Shown piece by piece: positions 6,990-14,395 of a stretch of DNA of 25,786 nt (position 1 is its first letter; each line of letters opens with the position of its first letter). A program made the position numbers and the translations under genes. This DNA is from CAYWBI01 sp964456445 (lineage in GTDB: Bacteria > Calditrichota > Calditrichia > Calditrichales > J004). The notes under the pieces were generated by a model. That model did not search any database, was not told the origin of the DNA, and saw nothing but the letters and a program-made list of their open reading frames with translations. The stretch spans positions 1 through 25,786 of the forward strand of contig CAYWBI010000036.1 in assembly GCA_964456445.1 (NCBI GenBank), written 5' to 3'.

Positions 6990-9764
6990 ATGTCCTTAAC
7001 ACGTAGAGATTTTATAAAAGCCGCCGCCGCTGCAAGCGCAGCGGGTGTCGCGGGTGTTACATTAAATCCCGCCACTTTGCATGCCGCGTCAAAAACAGAA
7101 AAAAGCTGGCGCTGGGATAAAGCTGTCTGCCGTTTTTGTGGCACTGGTTGTGGAATAATGGTTGCCACCAAAGATGATAAAATTGTGGCTGTAAAGGGAG
7201 ACCCAAAATCACCGGTTAACCGTGGTCTCAATTGTATCAAGGGATATTTTAACGCCAAAATAATGTACGGCAGTGATCGCCTTACCGAACCCTTGCTAAG
7301 GGTAGATGATAAAGGCGAATTTTCCAAAAACGGAAAGTTTAAACCCGTAAGCTGGAAAAAAGCGTTCGAAGTTATGGCCGGACAATTTAAAAAAACCTAT
7401 AACAAAATCGGACCAACCGGTATTGCCGTTTTCGGCTCCGGCCAATATACCGTTCAGGAAGGCTATGCCATGTCCAAATTGGTTAAGGCCGGCTTCCGTA
7501 GTAATAACCTGGACCCAAATGCCCGCCATTGTATGGCCAGCGCCGTGGCCGGTTTTATACAGACCTTTGGCATCGATGAACCTGCAGGATGTTATGATGA
7601 TATTGAATTGACAGATACCTTCGCCTTATGGGGCGCCAACATGGCCGAGATGCATCCCATTTTGTGGTCGCGGATTTCAGATAGAAAGTTGTCTAACCCG
7701 GAGAAGGTTAAGGTTTATAACCTTACAACATTTACAAACCGATCGAGCGGTTTGGCCGATACCGAGATTATATTTAAACCGCAAACCGATCTGGCCATCT
7801 GGAATTATATAGCCCGTGAAATAGTTTTTAACCATCCCGAATCTATTGATTGGGATTTTGTAAAGAAGCACACTGTATTTGCCACCGGGCCGGCGGATAT
7901 TGGCTATGGCATGCGCGCCACTACAAAAAAGGGCAAGTTTAAAGATTCTGAAATTGAAATTGTAGTGAAAGAACAGACAAAAAAAATAAGTGCTGCCGAA
8001 GCGGTAACACTTGGATATTTGGGCTATAAAGAAGACGATATTATGCAAATGAAACATACCAAATCAGCCGGTGCCCATTGGATGATAAGCTTTGAAGATT
8101 TTAAAAAGGCATTGACGCCCTATACTTTGGATTTTGTTGCAGGTTTATCCAGGGGAAATGCAGATGAGCCGCTGGAAAATTATAAACTAAAGTTGCAGGC
8201 ACTCGCGGATTCCTATATAGCCAAAGGTCGTAAAATTGTCAGTTTTTGGACAATGGGCATGAACCAACATACGCGTGGATCCTGGGTAAATGAACAGGCA
8301 TATATGGTGCACTTTCTACTTGGTAAATATGCCATTCCCGGAAACGGCGCATTTAGCCTGACCGGTCAGCCCAGCGCCTGTGGCACGGCCAGGGAAGTTG
8401 GGACATTTGCCCATCGTTTACCGGCGGACCTGGTGGTAAACAATCCAAAACATCGGCAAATATCGGAAAAAATATGGAAAATACCTGAACATACGATCAA
8501 TCCTAAAGTGGGTTCACATTATACAAAATTAATGCGCGATTTGGAAGATGGCACCATAAAATGGGCATGGGTACAAGTTTGTAATCCCTGGCAAAATACG
8601 GCCAATGCCAATCATTGGATAAAAGCCGCGCGGGAAATGGATAATTTTATCGTAGTCTCCGACGGGTACCCCAGCATATCCGCGAAGGTTGCCGATCTCA
8701 TTTTGCCCAGTGCGATGATCTATGAAAAATGGGGCGCTTATGGAAACGCCGAAAGACGCACACAACATTGGCGCCAGCAGGTCACCCCTGTAGGCAACGC
8801 CATGCCGGACCTGTGGCAAGCAATGGAGTTCTCCAAGTATTTTACACTGGATGAGGTCTGGAAGGAATGGAAGGTTGATGAAAATACCATTCTGCCCGAT
8901 GTCCGTGATGAAGCTATGCGCATGGGATATAAAAATAACGATACCCTGTTCGATGTGCTTTTTGCCAACAAAGAAGCTAAAAGTTTTTCGTGGCCGGACC
9001 CAATTGGTGATGGTTTTGATAACACCGAAGCTACCGGGGATAAACGCAGGGTAGAAGGATTTGCAGGCTATGGTTTTTTTCCACAAAAATATCTTTGGGA
9101 AGAATACCGTAAATTTGGTCTTGGCCATGGACATGACCTTGCCGATTTTGATACCTATCATAAAGTACGTGGTTTGAAATGGCCGGTGGTGGATGGCAAG
9201 GAAACGCAATGGCGTTTTAACAGTACATACGATCCTTATGCCCGTAAAGCAGGTGATGGTGCGGAATTCGCCTTCTATGGGGATGCATTAAAGGCCTTGC
9301 CTCAAGGTGATTTGAAAGGTGTAAAAAATAAGGAAAAAAAATCCCTGAAAAATAAAGCGAAAATTTTCTTCCGTCCCTATATGGACGCCCCGGAAATGCC
9401 GGATAAGGATTATCCTTTCTGGATCGCAACCGGTCGGGTTCTCGAGCATTGGCACACCGGAACCATGACCATGCGTGTGCCTGAGTTGTACCGGGCCGTT
9501 CCTAATGCACAATGTTTTATAAATCCGGACGATGCGGAAAAGCTTGGCTTTAAGGATGGTGAGGAAATTTGGGTAGAAAGCCGCCGTGGCAAGGTAAAGG
9601 CCCGTATCAATAACCACGGCCGGAACCGGATGCCCAAGGGCTCGGTTTTTATCCCTTTCTTTGATGAAAGGGTTTTGGTAAATAAGGTTATGCTGGATGC
9701 TACCTGTCCAATTTCCAAGCAAACGGATTTTAAAAAAAGCGCTGTTAAGCTTTATAAAGTCTGA
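6990..9764 (+). CDS. napA: Periplasmic nitrate reductase catalytic subunit NapA
   Basis: The 924-residue molybdoenzyme starts with a Tat signal (LTRRDFIK, R5-R6). The [4Fe-4S] ligands are C47, C50, C54 and C82, with K84 in the electron path to the cofactor. The molybdenum ligand is C181 in the Nap-type context ARHCMASAV. Later hallmarks are WTMGMNQHTRG, LTGQPSACGTAREVGTF, GNAERRTQ and, in the guanine-dinucleotide-binding domain, GRVLEHWHTGTMTMR. These specify nitrate reductase of the Nap type rather than formate dehydrogenase or the assimilatory enzyme. The length is that of the long Nap form known from Campylobacterota (about 924-928 residues) rather than the roughly 830 of Escherichia coli. 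It reduces nitrate to nitrite in the periplasm with electrons from NapB. The ribosome site is weak (aagaag). Confidence 0.96.
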   Translation: MSLTRRDFIKAAAAASAAGVAGVTLNPATLHAASKTEKSWRWDKAVCRFCGTGCGIMVATKDDKIVAVKGDPKSPVNRGLNCIKGYFNAKIMYGSDRLTEPLLRVDDKGEFSKNGKFKPVSWKKAFEVMAGQFKKTYNKIGPTGIAVFGSGQYTVQEGYAMSKLVKAGFRSNNLDPNARHCMASAVAGFIQTFGIDEPAGCYDDIELTDTFALWGANMAEMHPILWSRISDRKLSNPEKVKVYNLTTFTNRSSGLADTEIIFKPQTDLAIWNYIAREIVFNHPESIDWDFVKKHTVFATGPADIGYGMRATTKKGKFKDSEIEIVVKEQTKKISAAEAVTLGYLGYKEDDIMQMKHTKSAGAHWMISFEDFKKALTPYTLDFVAGLSRGNADEPLENYKLKLQALADSYIAKGRKIVSFWTMGMNQHTRGSWVNEQAYMVHFLLGKYAIPGNGAFSLTGQPSACGTAREVGTFAHRLPADLVVNNPKHRQISEKIWKIPEHTINPKVGSHYTKLMRDLEDGTIKWAWVQVCNPWQNTANANHWIKAAREMDNFIVVSDGYPSISAKVADLILPSAMIYEKWGAYGNAERRTQHWRQQVTPVGNAMPDLWQAMEFSKYFTLDEVWKEWKVDENTILPDVRDEAMRMGYKNNDTLFDVLFANKEAKSFSWPDPIGDGFDNTEATGDKRRVEGFAGYGFFPQKYLWEEYRKFGLGHGHDLADFDTYHKVRGLKWPVVDGKETQWRFNSTYDPYARKAGDGAEFAFYGDALKALPQGDLKGVKNKEKKSLKNKAKIFFRPYMDAPEMPDKDYPFWIATGRVLEHWHTGTMTMRVPELYRAVPNAQCFINPDDAEKLGFKDGEEIWVESRRGKVKARINNHGRNRMPKGSVFIPFFDERVLVNKVMLDATCPISKQTDFKKSAVKLYKV

Positions 9765-9787
9765 TGAACGGTTCCAGGGAATAATAA

Positions 9788-9970
9788 ATGACTATGAAAG
9801 CTCAGGAATCAATTATCGCATGTTCTCAATTCCTTACCAAATCATTTAGAGTCTTTGGGATGGTTATAAGTAGTATCGCTTGGGGCCGCTTGGTTTTTGA
9901 ATTAAAAGCGGCGCCGGAAGAACAGTTTCCGGCACAGTGTAGCAAACACTCTTTAGGGCCTAAAAATTAG
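9788..9970 (+). CDS. Doubtful small ORF between napA and napB
   Basis: A 60-codon frame starts 23 bp after napA, with AGGGA before the ATG. The peptide has a mildly hydrophobic middle (residues 23-38) and two cysteines. I recognise no Nap family member in it: it has no CXXCH, no ferredoxin cysteines and no NapE- or NapL-like feature. Its 3' half coincides with three consecutive inverted repeats (9913-9964), so the open frame may be accidental and the DNA may act as structured RNA. Coding status is unsupported beyond the frame and ribosome site. Confidence 0.22.
   Translation: MTMKAQESIIACSQFLTKSFRVFGMVISSIAWGRLVFELKAAPEEQFPAQCSKHSLGPKN
9913..9964 (+). promoter_or_regulatory. Three consecutive inverted repeats between napA and napB
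   Basis: Three stems follow each other. The first is gccggaa/ttccggc (9913-9919 and 9927-9933, 7-base loop). The second is agtgt/acact (9936-9940 and 9946-9950, 5-base loop). The third is the near-palindrome tttagg-g-cctaaa (9952-9964). None is followed by a proper T run, so they are not a typical terminator. They could protect the napA mRNA 3' end, set the napA:napB ratio, or form a protein-binding site for a napB promoter. Confidence 0.4.
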
Positions 9971-10039
9971 TGTACCGTGATAAGGCTTTAGTGACGACGT
10001 TTAAAAATTATTTTAGATAAACTTAAATTGGAGAAGATA

Positions 10040-10624
10040 ATGTTATCTATAAAAAAAATATTACAGATAACAGTTTGTTCCGGGTTGTTTATATCTTTTA
10101 TGGCCTGTAACTCAACAACGGCAATTTCTATAAAGAAACAGGTACGGGTTCCGGGTGTTGCAGAAGAGGCTTTAAGCTATAGGAACACCAATCTTTTGCA
10201 AGCGGATACTGTGCCGGTTGTAAAATATTCGGATAAGGACCCCGGTGAAAGTGTGCGTATCCAGCGTTCCTTTGAAAATGCACCGCCTCTTATCCCGCAT
10301 GATATCGAGGGTTTTGTGCCTATAACCCGTGAGGACAACCAATGTTTAGGCTGTCATGATCCCGTCGAATCGGCGGATGCCGAAGCCCCTGCGGCCCCGG
10401 CATCACATCTTTTTGATTTGAGACGGAACAAAAAACTGACAACAGTAAATAATGCCAATTATAATTGCACCCAGTGTCATGTCCCGCAATCTAATGCGCC
10501 ACTACTGATTGGGAATGATTTTAAAGCGGATTACCGGTCGGATAAATCGAAAAAATCATCCAATCTGTTGGATGTGATCAATGAAGGTGTACAAGGAGCT
10601 AATAAAGATAAACGGTCCTTTTAA
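10040..10624 (+). CDS. napB: Dihaem cytochrome NapB, apparent lipoprotein
   Basis: I chose ATG 10040, six bases after GGAG (10030-10033), over an in-frame TTG at 10028. The 194-residue protein has the NapB core: ENAPPLIPHDIEGFVPIT (residues 79-96), haem site C102 (NQCLGCH) and haem site C143 (CTQCHVPQ). H87 and H123 are candidate second axial ligands by family pattern. NapB passes electrons to the NapA iron-sulphur centre. The N-terminus, GLFISFMAC at C23, looks like a lipobox rather than the usual cleavable Sec signal of NapB, so the protein may be membrane-tethered. Its stop and the napF start share one base (TAATG), showing translational coupling. Confidence 0.94.
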   Translation: MLSIKKILQITVCSGLFISFMACNSTTAISIKKQVRVPGVAEEALSYRNTNLLQADTVPVVKYSDKDPGESVRIQRSFENAPPLIPHDIEGFVPITREDNQCLGCHDPVESADAEAPAAPASHLFDLRRNKKLTTVNNANYNCTQCHVPQSNAPLLIGNDFKADYRSDKSKKSSNLLDVINEGVQGANKDKRSF

Positions 10625-11133
10625 TGGATTCATCCGGTAAGAAATATAGCCGCGGGGAGTTTCTTTCCCTTTTTTTACGACGCCTTCAATCCAGTCCGGC
10701 CGTCATCCATCCGCCCTATGCTGCAGATGAAACTAAATTTAGCGGGGTCTGCCCGGACTGCAGTGGGCGTTGTGTTGCTGTATGCCCGCAGAAAATAATA
10801 AAACGGGCGGTTTCAGGAATTCCACAACTGGACTTTTCTGTGGATGGATGCACCTTTTGCACGGCCTGTGCGGAAGCATGTGAGTTAGGCGTTTTGGATC
10901 AGGAGGGAGCGGGGCGCATATCAGCTCAAATCCATTTAGACTTTAACACCTGTCTTGCCTGGAACGGTACAATTTGTCAAAGTTGTGAAGACGCCTGTCC
11001 GGAGGAAGCAATATTTTTTAACAATATGAAAAACCCAAATATTCGCAAGGATGTCTGCACAAGTTGTGGCTTTTGCATTCTTGTCTGTCCGGTAGGCAGC
11101 ATCCAAATTTCAGCAGCAGGGGGTAAAGGATAG
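10624..11133 (+). CDS. napF: Ferredoxin-type protein NapF
   Basis: The 169-residue cytoplasmic-looking protein has no signal peptide and sixteen cysteines arranged for four [4Fe-4S] clusters. The sets are C43/C46/C50/C54, C76/C79/C82/C86, C110/C118/C121/C125 and C145/C148/C151/C155. The N-terminal RGEFL start and the spacing of the third set (CX7CX2CX3CP) fit NapF rather than NapG, which carries a Tat signal. NapF is thought to act in the cytoplasm on NapA maturation. The gene overlaps napB by one base and precedes napD, so it belongs to the nap operon. Confidence 0.9.
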   Translation: MDSSGKKYSRGEFLSLFLRRLQSSPAVIHPPYAADETKFSGVCPDCSGRCVAVCPQKIIKRAVSGIPQLDFSVDGCTFCTACAEACELGVLDQEGAGRISAQIHLDFNTCLAWNGTICQSCEDACPEEAIFFNNMKNPNIRKDVCTSCGFCILVCPVGSIQISAAGGKG

Positions 11134-11166
11134 ATCATCGCATATATGCGGCCTTTTTTGTTTTTA
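11125..11166 (+). terminator. Weak attenuator-like hairpin between napF and napD
   Basis: The palindrome cgcatatatgcg (11139-11150) lies inside an outer pairing of aaagg (11125-11129) with ccttt (11152-11156). A T-rich stretch follows (tttttt-g-ttttt). The inner stem is only four or five pairs, so any termination before napD is likely partial. Confidence 0.35.
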
Positions 11167-11183
11167 CAAATGTGGAGCATTAA

Positions 11184-11489
11184 ATGAATATTTCCGGAGT
11201 TGTAATCCGTACCACCAAAAAACAGGTAAATGAGGTAGCCCGGAAGTTAAAGGAGAGCGGTCTGTGTGACGTGCATGCATCGGAAGAATCCACGGGAAAA
11301 ATAATTATAACTATCGAAGGGCAAAGTGTTAAGACCGAAACGGAAAAATTAAAACAAATTCAGTTGATCAAAGGTGTTTTTTCGGCGGATATGGCTTATG
11401 CGTACAGCGACCAGGACTTTTCGGCAAAGAATATCACTGGTTCAGAGAATTCTTCTCTGGATTTAAATAACAGAAATCCTATAAAATGA
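11184..11489 (+). CDS. napD: NapD chaperone for NapA
   Basis: The 101-residue protein opens with ISGVVIRT, contains GKIIITIEGQS (residues 38-48) and ends its core with KGVFSADMAYAYSDQD, the standard NapD pattern of a small ferredoxin-fold protein. NapD binds the Tat signal of NapA and holds back its export until the molybdenum cofactor is inserted. It is somewhat longer than many NapD proteins because of a polar tail (about residues 82-101). It lies 50 bp after napF, separated by a weak hairpin, and is the last nap gene here. Confidence 0.92.
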   Translation: MNISGVVIRTTKKQVNEVARKLKESGLCDVHASEESTGKIIITIEGQSVKTETEKLKQIQLIKGVFSADMAYAYSDQDFSAKNITGSENSSLDLNNRNPIK

Positions 11490-11508
11490 ATTTATACGTT
11501 AAGTTAAA

Positions 11509-11546
11509 GACAATAAGGGCTTTAAAGCCTTAAGTTGTCATGTTTT
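11509..11546 (+). terminator. Hairpin with T run between napD and the porin gene
   Basis: The arms gacaa-taagg (11509-11518) pair with cctta-ag-ttgtc (11528-11539), leaving a two-base bulge, and are followed by atgttttta. The loop is itself self-complementary (gctttaaag). It could be a terminator ending the nap unit or a regulated leader for the porin. The porin start at 11574 is 28 bp downstream, leaving little space for a new promoter. Confidence 0.45.
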
Positions 11547-11573
11547 TACAATCTATTTAGCCCGGGAGGGGGT

Positions 11574-12788
11574 ATGTTTAAATTTCCAATTGTGATCGCA
11601 ATAATATTGTTTCTTTTCATGGCGCTTTGTGCCCAGGATGCTTTGACGATTACGGGTCAGGTCCGGCATCGACTGGAGGTTAACGGAAAAGATTTTAATT
11701 CGAATACCGGTCTTAATAACTATAATTTTTTACGTACCCGTATTGGTGTAAAATTCAAAGCATCATCCCGGGTCAGTGGTTTTGTTCAGTTCCAGGATTC
11801 CCGTATTTTCGGAACAGAAACAAACACTTTGGGTGATGGCAGCGCGGATGCAATAGATATGCATCAGGCTTATTTTTACATATCCAATCTTTTTAATGTC
11901 CCTTTATCGCTTAAATTAGGCCGTCAGGAGGTCATTTTTGGGAACGAACGCTTGATAGGCGCTGTTGGCTGGCATAATATCGGTCGCTCCTTTGATGGGG
12001 TTCAGGCTATATATGACACAGATAACGGCCCGGTTTCCATTTTTGATTTTAAAACGGTCGAGAACCTTAATACAGGGGATCTAAATGACTTTAACGTGGC
12101 CGGTGTTTGGGTAAATTATTCGAAGATGGATGAAAAAATCCATCCCCAGTTCTTTGGCATTTGGGACCGGGTAAATGCCGATAGCGCTTTATCCCGGCTA
12201 ACCTTTGGCACCCAAACAGATATGGAATTTGGCGCGGTCAATTTGACGATCGAGGCGGCATATCAAAGCGGACAAACAGACAGCGTTGTGGATATTGCTG
12301 CTTATATGCTTGCCGTAAATATAAATTATAAAATTGGCGGTAAAATTCTTAAGGCCGTTGGCCTGGGCGTTGATTATCTCTCAGGGGACGATGCTACAAC
12401 CGCTTCAAAATACGAAGCATTTCACACCCTGTATGCCACCAACCATAAATGGTACGGAATCTCGGATTACTTTCTGAATGTGCCCGTACAGTCCTTTAAC
12501 GGCGGGTTAAATGACATTCATGCCAAAGTTGTTGTCGATCCTTTTGGAAAGACAAAGACGATTTTTGTTTTTCATAAGTTCCTTGCCAATCAGGATGTTG
12601 TTTTATCCGACGGCACAAAGGATACTGATTTTGGCAATGAATTTGATTTTATCTTTAACCGGAAGATTGACGGCGCCCTTTCCCTGCAAGTTGGCGTATC
12701 TTATTTTCTGCCCGGCAATATCTTTAAAGATAAAAAGGGTGGTGATAATTCACTTTTCGCCTATATCTCAACGGCTGTCAGTTTTTAA
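11574..12788 (+). CDS. Alginate-export-type outer-membrane porin
   Basis: I start at ATG 11574 because GGGAGGGGG lies just before it and it begins a clean signal peptide (MFKFPIVIAI... cleavage near ALCAQ); a TTG-started extension to 11535 runs through a hairpin. The 404-residue product continues with TITGQVRHRLEVNG, then NFLRTRIGVKFKAS and LGRQEVIFGNERL. These are the features of the alginate_exp/porin family with about 16-18 strands, and the chain ends in a terminal phenylalanine (STAVSF) typical of barrel assembly signals. Lying between napD and the octahaem enzyme, it may admit nitrate, nitrite or another small anion rather than alginate. That substrate is inference from position only. 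Confidence 0.82.
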   Translation: MFKFPIVIAIILFLFMALCAQDALTITGQVRHRLEVNGKDFNSNTGLNNYNFLRTRIGVKFKASSRVSGFVQFQDSRIFGTETNTLGDGSADAIDMHQAYFYISNLFNVPLSLKLGRQEVIFGNERLIGAVGWHNIGRSFDGVQAIYDTDNGPVSIFDFKTVENLNTGDLNDFNVAGVWVNYSKMDEKIHPQFFGIWDRVNADSALSRLTFGTQTDMEFGAVNLTIEAAYQSGQTDSVVDIAAYMLAVNINYKIGGKILKAVGLGVDYLSGDDATTASKYEAFHTLYATNHKWYGISDYFLNVPVQSFNGGLNDIHAKVVVDPFGKTKTIFVFHKFLANQDVVLSDGTKDTDFGNEFDFIFNRKIDGALSLQVGVSYFLPGNIFKDKKGGDNSLFAYISTAVSF

Positions 12789-12832
12789 AAATGCGTAAAT
12801 AGAGTATTATCTAACCGGAGGAGGAGTTACGT

Positions 12833-14293
12833 ATGTTTCAATTAACCAAAGCGTTATTTACAGGGCTGTTAATGGTTCTGTTCCTGACCACTATGGGGAT
12901 GTCAACTGAGTTTGCAAAAGAACTTAGTAGTGCTTCCCGGGATTGTATCGATTGCCATAAAGACGAGAATACCAGTCTGTACCAGCAATGGGGCGGCAGC
13001 AAACACTATAGGGCCAATGTGGGCTGCTTTGAATGTCATTCCGCACAAAAGGGCGAAAAAGATGCCTTTGATCACGAGGGCTATACCATTTCTGTAATCG
13101 TTTCCCCTAAGGATTGCGCCAAATGTCATGCCAATGAAGTGGATGAATTTGAAAATTCCCATCACTCAAAAGCCGGCCGGATTATGGGCTCTCTGGATAA
13201 TGTGTTAGCGGAAGTGGTGGAAGGAAACAACGCCTTTATAACCCCCGGGTTTCCACATGGCAATTCCGCTGCTGCTGTAAATGGCTGCTGGCAATGCCAT
13301 GGGAGCGAGGTCAAAGTCCTTAAAGATGGCAAGTTAGACCCGGCAACCTGGCCCAACACCGGTATCGGCCGCATTAATCCGGATGGCAGTGAAGGTTCGT
13401 GCACGGCCTGCCATCAACGTCATTCATTTTCCGCGGCCCAGGCCCGCCGGCCCGAGACCTGTGGCAAATGTCACTTAGGCCCTGATCATCCGCAAAAGGA
13501 AATTTATGAGGAATCCAAACATGGTATCAGCTTTTTTGCGAATATTGATAAAATGAATCTTGACTCACCTAAATGGATCGTTGGCGAGGATTATGATGTT
13601 GCCCCTACCTGTGCAACCTGTCACATGTCGGCCACGGCAAATCAACCGGTTACACATAATATCGGTTTACGCATCAAGTGGAACAACCGTCCTGTCCATT
13701 CAAAACTGGCACATGAAACAGATAAAAAGTGGAATTTGAAATCCGCTGCAATTTTGTCTGATCAACGCCGTAAAAACATGCAGGATGTTTGCCAGGCTTG
13801 CCATAATACAAATTTTACCGACAATTTTTTTATCCAGTATGAAGGGCTCATCGATTTATATGATACGAAATTTGCAACGCCGGGCGAAAAATTGTATAAA
13901 GCGGCCGTGCCCCTGCTTACTGCCGATGCCGACGGCAACCATATCAAGTTTAGCGATAAAATTGATTTTACCTGGTTTGAACTTTGGCATCATGAAGGAC
14001 GTCGCGCACGTATGGGAGCTTCCATGATGGCGCCGGATTATACGCATTGGCATGGTACCTATGATTTAGGTAAAAACTTTTATACCGGGTTTATCCCGGA
14101 GATAAAGGAACTTATAAGGGAAGGGCTTGCATCAAAGGAAAACAAACGGGTGAAAGACGCTAAAAACCTTAAGAAGATTTTAGATACGGTGCTGAAGACA
14201 AATAATCATAACTGGTTTATTGGCAAGATGTCTAAAAAAGAGAAGTTACAGCGTAAAAAGAATTCCCAGAATTTTAAGGCCCGTTATAAATAA
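12833..14293 (+). CDS. Octahaem cytochrome of the hydroxylamine oxidoreductase family
   Basis: The 486-residue secreted protein has eight CXXCH motifs, at C38, C65, C95, C152, C190, C210, C260 and C320, and a signal peptide of about 24 residues. The segment LGPDHPQKEIYEESKHGI (residues 215-232) and the haem-free C-terminal part containing APDYTHWHGTY (400-410) are characteristic of the HAO family. The N-terminal spacing differs from NrfA (five haems) and from octahaem tetrathionate reductase. Members oxidise hydroxylamine, or work in reverse and reduce nitrite, as proposed for the Campylobacterota form lacking the haem-tyrosine crosslink. Whether Y403 or Y410 corresponds to the crosslinking tyrosine needs an alignment. 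Beside Nap and without nrfA, a nitrite-reducing role is likely. A strong GGAGGAGGAG site precedes it. Confidence 0.88.
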   Translation: MFQLTKALFTGLLMVLFLTTMGMSTEFAKELSSASRDCIDCHKDENTSLYQQWGGSKHYRANVGCFECHSAQKGEKDAFDHEGYTISVIVSPKDCAKCHANEVDEFENSHHSKAGRIMGSLDNVLAEVVEGNNAFITPGFPHGNSAAAVNGCWQCHGSEVKVLKDGKLDPATWPNTGIGRINPDGSEGSCTACHQRHSFSAAQARRPETCGKCHLGPDHPQKEIYEESKHGISFFANIDKMNLDSPKWIVGEDYDVAPTCATCHMSATANQPVTHNIGLRIKWNNRPVHSKLAHETDKKWNLKSAAILSDQRRKNMQDVCQACHNTNFTDNFFIQYEGLIDLYDTKFATPGEKLYKAAVPLLTADADGNHIKFSDKIDFTWFELWHHEGRRARMGASMMAPDYTHWHGTYDLGKNFYTGFIPEIKELIREGLASKENKRVKDAKNLKKILDTVLKTNNHNWFIGKMSKKEKLQRKKNSQNFKARYK

Positions 14294-14314
14294 ACCATAG
14301 CGACAATATCTAAA

Positions 14315-14346
14315 AAAAGGCAACGCTTAAAAAAGTGTTGCCTTTT
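14315..14346. terminator. Bidirectional terminator between convergent genes
   Basis: A 14-bp stem (14315-14328 with 14333-14346, one G-T pair) and an aaaa loop. On the plus strand it ends in tttt after the octahaem gene. On the minus strand it ends in a run of seven T after the M1 peptidase gene. It closes the respiratory island. Confidence 0.9.
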
Positions 14347-14395
14347 ATATATCCAAAATGATCACTGGTTTGCAGCATCATTCATTTTAAAATGC

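Noticed and set aside
8529..9209. 226-codon minus-strand frame opposite napA
   Set aside because: It lies entirely within the highly conserved napA coding region, with no ribosome site or family match.
6990..9764. Formate dehydrogenase or assimilatory nitrate reductase (NasA) instead of NapA
   Set aside because: Cysteine as molybdenum ligand in RHCMASAV, the WTMGMNQHTRG motif, the Tat signal and neighbours napB, napF and napD all point to NapA.
9913..9950. Tandem hairpins as an ANTAR (NasR-type) target, attractive next to nap genes
   Set aside because: ANTAR targets need two hairpins with hexanucleotide loops having A at position 1 and G at position 4; the loops here are seven and five bases and do not fit.
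12833..14293. Octahaem tetrathionate or nitrite reductase (OTR/ONR) instead of the HAO family
   Set aside because: No CXXCK or other variant haem site is present, and the GPDHPQKEIYEESKHG and DYTHWHG segments are HAO-like.
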